64,000 bases of DNA from Lichtheimia corymbifera B2541 (Eukaryota; Mucoromycota; Mucoromycetes; Mucorales; Lichtheimiaceae), in NCBI GenBank assembly GCA_000697475.1, contig JNEU01001021.1, positions 62,001-126,000 on the forward strand. The letters run 5' to 3'. The number at the start of each line of letters is the position of its first letter. The first letter of the stretch is position 1. The notes under the pieces are model-generated. The model did not search any database. It was not told where the DNA came from and was given only the letters and a program-made list of their open reading frames with translations. Positions 1 to 8,589 of this stretch are shown here, in pieces. The position numbers and the translations under genes were made by a program.

Positions 1-690
1 GTGCACTGATGAAAGAAATAGAATGGCACAGACTCTCTTTCGGACGATATTATCGTTATCACAGCAGCACGTCAAGGGATGGAGTGTACTGTCTTAAGGG
101 GGAAGGCCACGGTGTGTTAGCGGAAATCATGTTCGGCTCATGGTGCGACTTCGGTTTAAAAATGCATCCCCTGATCGATATTGGAGAACAACGTATATGC
201 TCCACCCTTTGCAGGGCTATACGTTACTCGACTTGGAGAGATGGTGGTTATCTTCATGGCAACGTGGCTGGACCCACGGCAAGTGGTTGTCAAAGTCAGC
301 TGGGGAGGGGCTCATATGGGTCACCTAAAACCGGCGTTTTGATGCCACGTTCCTCCGGGAGGCTAGAAGGCAGTGCGGGTGCTTCATTTCATGGCTGTGC
401 GCTTTATTATTACTTTACATCTTGATGGTCTACTGGTTCCAAGCCTGCGTGATGATTGGGTAATTCTGGTATGTATGATTATGATGATTTCTAAAAAAAA
501 CTTTGCTGAAATGTCTGGTATTATTTAGAGAGACCACTGCAGGGAGCTACTTGTCTTTGGGTGCTTTGGAGTTTACAAGATCACAGCTGTGTGATTGCTA
601 AGTATTGTTGGGTGGGATTGGAAAACTTCGTTTACCGTGCATCTTTTATATGTAGGTGAGCCATGTCAGCCATAAGGAAAGCGTTTATAT
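1..690. other. No supported gene; non-coding or decayed sequence
   Basis: Open frames here are short and overlap in different frames with no recognisable domain. No tRNA or rRNA is seen. The sequence leads into the degenerate repeat block that starts near 690 and may be a more diverged part of it. Confidence 0.4.
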
Positions 691-2020
691 CTTTTGGTGT
701 CGTCAATCTTTATTCGATTTCTGGTGGTTGGTTACCAAGCAACGGGCGATTTATCTGAAGGGTGTCAGCCAATGCACGTCTCTTGCGGGTGGATTGTATC
801 ATTCAACAAGCAACAGTATACATATCGTTGGTATCATATCAAGCTTTATCACATCATTTGGTGCTTCCCGTTATCGGCAATTCGGTGCACATCCTGAAAT
901 GAAGGTCTCTTATCGATTGATCATGTCAGCAACAAGGAGGAAGTTGTATATCTTTGGTGTCAGCAAACTTTTGATCTCTGGTGGTTCGGGTTATTGGCCA
1001 ATTGGTTTCAAGAGCATTCAGCAGCGCACTTATCTTACGGGTGTGTCACATCAGCAGCAGGCAACGATGGTTACATGCCTTTTGGTGCTATCAAGGTTTA
1101 TCGATCGCTCAAAGAATTCGTCGTCAAGTTTCGCCCCCTCTTTTGGAGATTCACTAGTATGTATAGCTTTGGATACATATACAAGTGCCATTAATTAACA
1201 AGCTTCACAACGAAACAGCAGCAGCGCAAATATGGATGGAATGGAGATACAGTTCTGATTTGAAGGAAGGATGCTATTGAGAAGTACCACAAGGTAAGAG
1301 TGTTCATTATGGGGTGTGTCGCATGCAAGTGCACTAACGATGGAAGATATGTAATGACAGGGTCAAGAAGGCTTTTCGTTGGTTATATCACCGGAGCCTT
1401 TTACATTTCCTTTGTGTGCATCTGCAACAACAAGCAGCAACTTCTATATCTTTCGGTATCGTCAAGGTTTATCTCGTCCAATTGTGGTTCTGGTCGTCGA
1501 CAATTCTTTGATGGATATTCAGCTACGCATGCATGTTATCGGTGGATCATATCAGCAACTAGCACAAGAAGCAGCAACAATGTGCAACAGAATCCATACC
1601 TTTAGTGTCAACAACATTCACTCGATTCCCTTTGGGTTTTCATCATTGGCCAATTACTTTCATCAAAAGCATCCTACAGCGTACATCTCTTATGGGTGTA
1701 TCACATCAGCAGCAAGCTACAATGTGTGTGTGTCTTTTGGTGTTATCAACGTCTATCGAGCGCGCAAGGCAGCCGTCATCAAGCAACGCTCCTTCCTCTG
1801 GAATAACGACTATCAGTTTATTGCATGGGCATCTCTGCAGCAAGGAAACCGGCTTTGGGTGTGCGTAGCATCAAGCATTCTAGATTTCCATATGGCCTTG
1901 GCTAAGTGTTGTTACCTCTATCTCAAAGATACACTAGTTATATGCGCATTCATAGGTCGATCATTCATCAAGGCATATTTTTACATACTCTTTGGTGCCA
2001 TGAAGGTCTATTTGTTCTCC
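690..2020. repeat. Degenerate tandem repeat array, units about 130-155 bp
   Basis: The same succession of words recurs: a unit-start word like TTTGGTGTCAGCAA, then a TGGTGGTT / TTGGCCAATT block, then CAGCGTACATCTCTTATGGG, then CACATCAGCAGCAAG. Recognisable unit starts lie near 693, 955, 1080, 1448, 1602 and 1733, with a weaker one near 1988. The segments 1010-1100 and 1665-1770 are the closest pair and align along about 100 bp. Frames are interrupted and shift between units, so a continuous protein is unlikely. The unit length is unlike the 34-bp minisatellite that follows. It could be an old satellite, a decayed repeat-protein gene or a non-coding transcript. I do not recognise the family. 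Confidence 0.6.
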
Positions 2021-2912
2021 CTGGAGTTTTCAATGCCAAGTCCTATTGCTTTGAAAGACGAAGATCAACATTTGGCTTTGATGGATTTCTCAGAAGCAAG
2101 CACGCGATCTCTATTGGATCAGTTTATGGCTGTGGTCGTCAAGGATACCGTTTCTATGGTTTTGCAAATCATCTATCGTACCTGCAAGGCGTCTCTATTG
2201 GTGGATCTTTTGGGCAATGTTTCTTATCGGTGCCGTGGCGTATATCATTTCTCAAGCACCTGTGTGAATACCTTGGAGGTTCTCTCAGCAAGTCATCGCG
2301 TATGCTATTTCATCAAGACCGGATTTATTTGTTGCAGTGCATGATGTGTCTCTGATGACGCCAACCCAAAAAGGTCGCTTGATGGCAGCAACTGTTGATA
2401 TGGCGGACGTTTATTTGCTGGGGGTATCTTCCTCCCATTCTCAATTGTTGGCTCACTCAAGTCCAACTGCCACATGCGAACGATTATCCTGCTTCAACCC
2501 ATCATGTCAATCATACGAATGCCTTGATCCGATAGCCTTTGACTGAGTGGCAAGTCCATGGCATGTTACGCCCCACTGCAGCTCCTACGTTTCTTGACAC
2601 CACACGTTCTCTTGTGCATTCCTCTACAACGGCCAAGTGCAACAGCATTCATTATGGCAGTTGCTATTGGCAAGTCCTTCACTCCATTGTCTCAAACAGC
2701 GTTCTTTACTTGCAGCAACTTGTCTTACGGTCTTTTCACGTGAACAACAGATGGGCATTGCATGGAAGTAGCTTTATTTACGTGTAGCAACTGGCTCTAA
2801 TACACACGATTTCCTGTCATATCAAATATTAAATACACCGCAATGCTGGCAATCTTCATCCGGTTGAGTTGCGATGGAAATGACCAAAAAGAGATTAACC
2901 AACATGGCTATG
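2021..2912. other. Transition region without a supported gene
   Basis: Scattered words of the upstream array persist (for example GGTCGTCAAGGATACCG near 2133), but periodicity is lost. No open frame has a recognisable domain. The last part runs directly into the minisatellite. Confidence 0.35.
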
Positions 2913-3660
2913 AGGTGGTGGAACACTTTCATTTTGGCTGGCTGCGGAGTGGTGGAACGCTTTCATTTTGGCTGGCTGTGGAGTGGTGGAACGCTGTCAT
3001 ATAAAATGGCTGAGAGGTGGTGGAACGCTTTCATTTTGGCTGGCTGTGGAGTGGTGGAACGCTGTCATATAAAATGGCTGAGAGGTGGTGGAACGCTTTC
3101 ATTTTGGCTGGCTGTGGAGTGGTGGAACGCTGTCATTTTGGCTGGCTGCGGAGTGGTGGAACGCTTTCATTTTGGCTGGCTGAGTGATGGTGGAACGCTT
3201 TGGTTTTGGCTGGCTGAGAGGCGGTGGAACGCTTTCGTTTTGGCACTGGAACGCTGTCATTTTGCTTGAAAGCGTTCCACCACTCCACAGCCATTTAACA
3301 TGAAAGAGTTCCACCATCACTCAGCCATTTTGCATGACAGCGTTCCACAGCCTCTCAGCCATTTTGCATGACAGCGTTCCACCACTCCGCAGCCATTTTA
3401 TATGAAAGCGTTCCACCATCACTCAGCCATTTTATATGACAGCGTTCCACCACCTCTCAGCCATTCAAAATGAAAGTGTTCCACCACCTCTCAGCCATTT
3501 TATATGACAGCGCTCCACCACTCCACAGCCATTTTGTATGACAGCATTCCACTGCCAAAATGAAAGCGTTCCACCATCATTCAGCCATTTTGTATGAAAG
3601 CGTTCCACCACCTCTCAGGTCTCAGCCATTTTGCATGACAGCGTTCCGCCACTCCACAGC
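2913..3660. repeat. Head-to-head minisatellite (inverted arrays of a 34-bp unit)
   Basis: From about 2913 to 3257 the plus strand carries about 11 copies of a unit built on GGTGGAACGCTTTCATTTTG followed by GCTGGCTGTGGAGT or GCTGAGAGGT. From about 3267 to 3660 the same unit appears as its reverse complement (GAAAGCGTTCCACCACTCC, then ACAGCCATTTT), about 12 copies. Spacing is close to 34 bp in both halves. The two arms meet at about 3258-3266 with almost no spacer, so single-stranded DNA or RNA from here could fold into a long imperfect hairpin. An open frame runs through the forward arm, but it is only the repeat translated and I do not regard it as a gene. The array abuts the truncated end of the P450 pseudogene. 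Confidence 0.9.
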
Positions 3661-3769
3661 AATTCGATATGGTATTGGTGGCCGAGTAATCCAGACGATC
3701 AATGAAAGTACAAAAGTATGAAAGAAGGAAAAAAATTATAAGCAATGTAAATGTAAATGGGTAAAGCTG

Positions 3770-3978
3770 TCAGTGGCGATCATCATAAAGGTGTTGAAGA
3801 TACTGCATGACGTTGTCTGTAATTCGTTGATTGCAGGTGGCGACGCTTTGGGCAGCCAAGTCTGCAATGGAAGTGAAGTCGAGTTTGGCTCCAAGTGCTG
3901 CTGGGGGAAGCGCTCCAGGCTGTTGAAGCTGGTGTTCGAGGCAGTGCACAAAGTCAGAAAGACTATAACGAATGCGCT
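3770..3978 (-). pseudogene. Orphan terminal exon-like segment next to the truncated FMN domain
   Basis: On the minus strand an acceptor-like TTATAG near 3978 is followed by an open frame of about 68 codons. It reads LSDFVHCLEHQLQQPG near its start and ends NVMQYLQHLYDDRH with a stop at 3770-3772. This frame looks more protein-like than the one that continues the flavodoxin domain, which turns into low-complexity residues here. It does not resemble the missing half of a P450 reductase as far as I can tell. It may be the last exon of an unrelated decayed gene fused to the P450 remnant. Confidence 0.3.
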
Positions 3979-6265
3979 AAAGCGTTCAGCACAATCCAGT
4001 GGCTGGCCATTGTAGGTTGCTGTGCTGATCACCACCAATTCCTGAGGAGCAGACGATGATGGAGGATTGTATTTGCCAGTCTCAAGCACGTTCCACTTGT
4101 CCATTTCACAAAAGGTAACCTTGTCAAAATCAAATCCACGTGCTTGTGATGCAAGTTGAGCTGCATAATCCTGGGCCGTGCCTGTTTGCGAGCCATAAAG
4201 GAATGTGATGGGTGGGAACTTTATATCAGCTGTACGAGATGGATCGATATCCACTTTAGGAATTGCTGCTGGACGCAATGTTGATGATGATGAATCATGT
4301 GCATTGGTTGTAGTTGTTGTTGTTGTTGTAGGCGTGGATGAAGTGGTAGTGTTAGATTGTGGCATATCAGTGCGTGGCAAAATGTTGACCAAAAAGTCCT
4401 TGGGTTTGATGGTTGCCATCTGAGGATCAAAATCAACCGGAGGTCCATCTAAAATGACGTTGCATGAATATAATGAATACTACAAGAAATGATGGCCATA
4501 CATACCATAACGGAACTTGTATCGATGCAAAAGCATTGCCAAGACGACCTTGGCTTCCTGAAGAGCGAACGCCATACCAATGCAACTACGTGGACCAGTA
4601 CTGAAGGGTAACCATGCGAAACGGGATCGTCTTTGTTCTTCCTCAGGCGAGAAACGGTCTGGATCAAAGCGTTCAGGATCAGGATACACCTCTGGTTGCG
4701 ATGCATGGCGAAGACGTGAATAAGAGCCATTGTATCAGCCTTCATGAGATAGCCACCAGGAACGATACAATCCTTTTTGCAGTATTCGCCGAGCTGGCGT
4801 AGTGGAGGGTACTTGCGTAGAGTCTCCTTGAACACCTGATGCATATACTTGAGCTCGCTTATCTGAGCAACGGTGGGGATCTCGTCATGGGTGATGCCGG
4901 CATTCGCAATCTCTTGCAAGACCTTTGCTTCGACCTTGGGATTCTGGGATAGCTCATACAATGCCCATGCAAGTGTGTTGGCTGTTGTCTAAATACATAT
5001 ATAAAAGTTATAAACGATCTATATGCTAAGAATGGGGAGGGGTGGCAACTGTACCTTACATCATGGGCAGCGATAAGAAAAGCGACAACCTGACATCGAA
5101 TGTTCTCGTCGGACAATCCGAGATCATGCTCATCACGTGCATTCAACATGAACCCCAATAAATCCTCGTCCTCATCACCAGCCTCAGGCTCATTCTTACG
5201 TTCCTTGATGACTTGGTCCACAATATCATTCATTAACTTTACGGATCGATCAAATTGACGATTACGCTCCAATGGCAAATGTTTGATGAATCCCAATTGA
5301 CGTGTACGTTCCACAGCATGATTGAGACAATATCCCCATAGCCTCAATAAATAGATGCGAGGGTGCATCGCGTGAGTCAAGAAGACCAAATTCATAGCCA
5401 AATCCGCATCGACCAATGGTTTCAAAAGTCAATCGTGTGGTCCAATCCAAGACTTCCACTTTTTCTGATGGATCATATTGCTCAAGTGCTTTGATCGTTT
5501 TTTTGGCAATCACTCCCATCTCGTGTAGATAAGCCTAATATGTATGTATGCATGAGACATGCATGTTCCCTCTCTTCTCTCCCTCTTCCTTTTGCATCGA
5601 TAGCACGCGGGCTGGATGCCGGCATAAGTACTTTGTGTGCAAGTTTCCAATCGTCATCATCCGTATCTGTGGTGAATAAACCTTGACCTCAAAAAGCCTT
5701 GATTTCTTTGAGATTCAATCCAATTTTCTTTGTGAAATACTCAGACTCCTTTGCAAACAACTCGGCTCCAGCTGGATGGTTGGCACCCACAACCTCGGTG
5801 CCCGTAAGACTCATGTTGACCACCGGTCCATATTTCTCAAAAACGCGCATCCATCCACGAGTACTATACAGGGTGGGGCGAGAAAATACATAAGCCTACT
5901 ACTACCACCACTCATGCCAATTAGATCGTGCGTGTGTACTTATGCCTCTGGCAAGATCTCACGAATGGATCCTGTAAACGGGTATTTGACAGGACCGGGA
6001 ATGGTTGTTTTGATGCTGCCTGATACCAACGTACACAACTTGCTGCTGACGCACTTGGTCGATACCATCCAAAATGTTGCCTGATCCATCACGTAAAAGA
6101 ATATCAGCGAGCGGGATATTGCGGGCAATGGCAAGTTTATCATTAGCTAAATTACAGACAGTGTCGATGCTAGCTCCATTGCCAAATACAATGATTTTGC
6201 CGTCATTCCCGATATGTTGGCTTCCTTCGAAAACCACAATCAAGGATGTTATGGTATCTTTCGAT
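3978..6265 (-). pseudogene. Self-sufficient cytochrome P450 (BM3/P450foxy, CYP505-like), disrupted and truncated
   Basis: Order on the minus strand: a beta-grasp-like segment (6265-6030); the P450 N-terminus IPGPVKYPFTGS; VFEKYGPVVNMS; GQGLFTTDTDDDDWKLAHKV; FETIGRCGFGYEF; the I-helix IAAHD/TTANTLAWALYE; the K-helix [21 protein letters not shown]; and the heme-binding loop [14 protein letters not shown] with its Cys ligand. The linker KPKDFLVNILPR leads to a flavodoxin (FMN) domain start, ITFLYGSQTGTAQDYAAQLA. This domain order is that of P450 BM3, a fatty-acid hydroxylase carrying its own NADPH reductase. The reading frame is broken: a TGA at 5689-5691 where family members have Gly; frameshifts near 6030, 5335 and 4694 (the last an apparent one-base loss); non-consensus donors near 5935 and 5600; and the reductase stops inside the FMN domain near 3978. 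The FAD/NADPH part is absent downstream. Confidence 0.88.
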
Positions 6266-6533
6266 ATGTGTGGGGCAAAAGAAAGATAAGGTTAAACAAA
6301 TGGGTGGTGGTGATACGGAGGTTGTGGAGAAAAAGCGGGACCAGAAGCCATTATCGTAACATGGTTTATATATTAGTTGGGATTATCCGTGACACGTGTG
6401 AAGAAGCAAGACAAAGACAGCTGATGGTTCATGTCAATAAGCATCATCCTAAAGTGCATGTCTATAACAATGAAGCATGGATGCAGCATCCCCAAAAAAT
6501 GTGTGTCTCTGAATAGGGTTCTTTAACATCGCC

Positions 6534-7507
6534 TCATACACCTTTTAATGAATAAATAATCAAGAATGGTACAATATTTTCAATGAAGGACGCATAGTCA
6601 GGGCTGTCGGGCATGATCGAGTTGCGGAATGCTTCAGTTGTTTCAGGCGATGGACCACTCAATTGCACTGCAAAGATAGCGAACGTGGCACGACTGGGTG
6701 TTGATGTCAAATCGGCATAATAAACAAGTTCATTGCGAATCGCACAGGGACCATGGGTAGATGCGGCAAGTGATCGTGGTGATACGCCTTGTAGACTTGC
6801 TCCATCCACTTCAAATACAGAATCCAATACCCATCCAAAATTGACAGCAATCGCTTCAACCACACGTGCATCGTTCTCTGGCATCACTTGCAAATGGTCA
6901 CCAGCAACATGTAATTGTTCATCGTCATACAATGGCTTGAGTTTTGAAATATTGAGCTCGGCGGGTGCTACGGTTGGATGCTGGTTGTTGAAGCTCGCTG
7001 TTGTGCAAGATGTGTGCATTGTATTCACCGTTACGATTGGCTGCACCCGACGCCCACTTTTCTTCATCCATAGGACTGACATAGCTGATCTTGACTTGGA
7101 GCTTTTCCATACCGGTATTGGCAGATGGCACCACAGATTGACCTTCGGAGAGTGGGATACCAAATCGAGTCAATGTATGTATCCAGAAATGAGCAGACCT
7201 TGTGAAATATATAAAGTGAGTTGTTATTTCACAGACACGCCATTTGTATACACACATACACTTACCATTCATTGAACTCGGCATCAATATCCTTATCTTC
7301 ATTGCCCTCACCACATGAAAAGAATCGTTCAGCATCCAATTGATCAAGTCCTTCATTCATTTTGCGAGGGAAAGCCTGGTAAGTACGCCAATTCTTGTTG
7401 CCCACACCAAATACAGCATATTGAAGACCCTTTAACAAATATTCATTTCCATCTTGCATGGTTTTCTCGGTACCGATTTTTTGATGACTTGGTCTTGCCT
7501 TTATCAT
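6534..7507 (-). pseudogene. P450-reductase fragment (end of FMN domain plus start of FAD domain)
   Basis: The minus strand reads LKGLQYAVFGVGNKNWRTYQ and GEGNEDKDIDAEFNEW, the second half of a BM3-type flavodoxin domain. After a normal-looking intron donor near 7265 come TRFGIPLSEG, NSELQQPASNRSTR and then ISKLKPLYDDEQLHVAGDHL, the connecting/FAD domain. Between NRSTR and the ELNISK segment (near 6960) the frame changes, so this piece is broken too. It ends inside the FAD domain near 6540 with no NADPH-binding region. It begins about where the neighbouring P450 remnant stops, but lies upstream of it, so the two cannot be one collinear gene. Confidence 0.8.
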
Positions 7508-7509
7508 CC

Positions 7510-8460
7510 GCCTTCAGTGCTTCAACTATGTAATATGCCTGTAATTCGTTGGAGAAATCGGGCGTGTTCATTCCGATAAGGGTGGCCTTGGCCAATGATT
7601 GCAAGAAGCGGGACGCAAGCTTGCCTGTTGACTGTGCCGACGAACCATATCCTTGGTTGTGTGGTATGTCACGTAGCGTGAAAATGGTTACAGGTGCCCT
7701 GCAGTAGACTGCACTGCTTAATCCAACTTTTGCACATGCACCTCGGGATGTAGCTTCATCAATAGGGCTGTGAGTTTGTGCTTCATCAAACTAAGATGAT
7801 GAGCGCTTACCTTATCAGAAGAGCCAATATCACAATGGCAACAATGGCAATGCAAGTTGAATAACAATAAAACGCTAAAGATATTCACATAAATGAGTGC
7901 GTGGTTCGCTCACAAATAAGACAGTCCTCCATAGTACTCACCAAGGAATCGGAAGGTGTCAACAATCAAAGAATAATATGATGGGAAGAAAAAGATGTGT
8001 GGGAGAAAAGCGGTCGGTGACAACCTCCATCTTTTTTTATATATGCAAGGTGGGCGTGGGTATTTCTGTGACCACAACGAGTGATGGCTTGTATGTTGAG
8101 AATGGTGATGAGCTGGTAGGTTTATTTGGTGTGATTGATTGTTCATGCATAAATCAGGATCTGTGATAGACAGGGTGGGAATTTCCATCATCCAACAATG
8201 GCATCACTAAATCACTTGCTGTTTTCAAGATCCAAGAAATAAGGCGTTTTCCAAATATATCTCTGTAGGTGTTCGTTAAAGTGGATGCCGTTGGGATCTT
8301 CATAGTCAATAAGAAGAGTGCAGTGTGAATGTTTCCGGCCATCATATGTCCCACATGCGGGTGATATAAACGGCTATGTCTGGTTTCCATGACGACCGCA
8401 CTACAGGCATTTGGATCATAATGCACTATGTGATCCACGTTCTGTGATGTCACGGGATAT
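7510..8460 (-). pseudogene. Unidentified coding remnants upstream of the reductase fragment
   Basis: Two protein-like stretches are visible on the minus strand. At about 7790-7510 the frame contains CRAPVTIFTLRDIPHNQGYG and ASRFLQSLAKATLIGMNTPD. At about 8460-8200 it contains VTSQNVDHIVHYDPNACS and VVMETRHSRLYHPHVGHMMA, and after a frameshift near 8310 it continues as YEDPNGIHFNEHLQRYIWKT and ends FLDLENSK. An acceptor-like CCTATAG precedes the second stretch. I do not recognise the family. The glycine/serine-rich part of the first stretch resembles a flavodoxin phosphate loop only weakly. Probably debris of one or two decayed genes. Confidence 0.35.
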
Positions 8461-8589
8461 ATCTATAGGCAAGAAATATGAGTGTATTTAGGTACGAGCA
8501 TACAAAGAACATTTGGCATTGATTCATTGTAAAAGAACATGTATAATATGTATATAGCTGTTAAGGGAATCATATCAAAAGGGTTATCT

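Noticed and set aside
1..60. Possible telomere or subtelomere at the left end
   Set aside because: No TTAGGG-type repeats are present; the degenerate left block may still be subtelomeric, but the sequence gives no proof.
1379..2344. 321-codon plus-strand frame in the degenerate repeat block
   Set aside because: Composition follows the repeat units, no domain is recognisable, and the neighbouring units do not keep the same frame. I keep the repeat call rather than a gene.
2874..3269. Open frame of 131 codons through the forward minisatellite
   Set aside because: The translation is only the 34-bp repeat read in changing frames (WWNAFILAGCGVVERFHFGW); a frame open on the opposite strand over the same repeats shows that openness is a by-product of the repeat.
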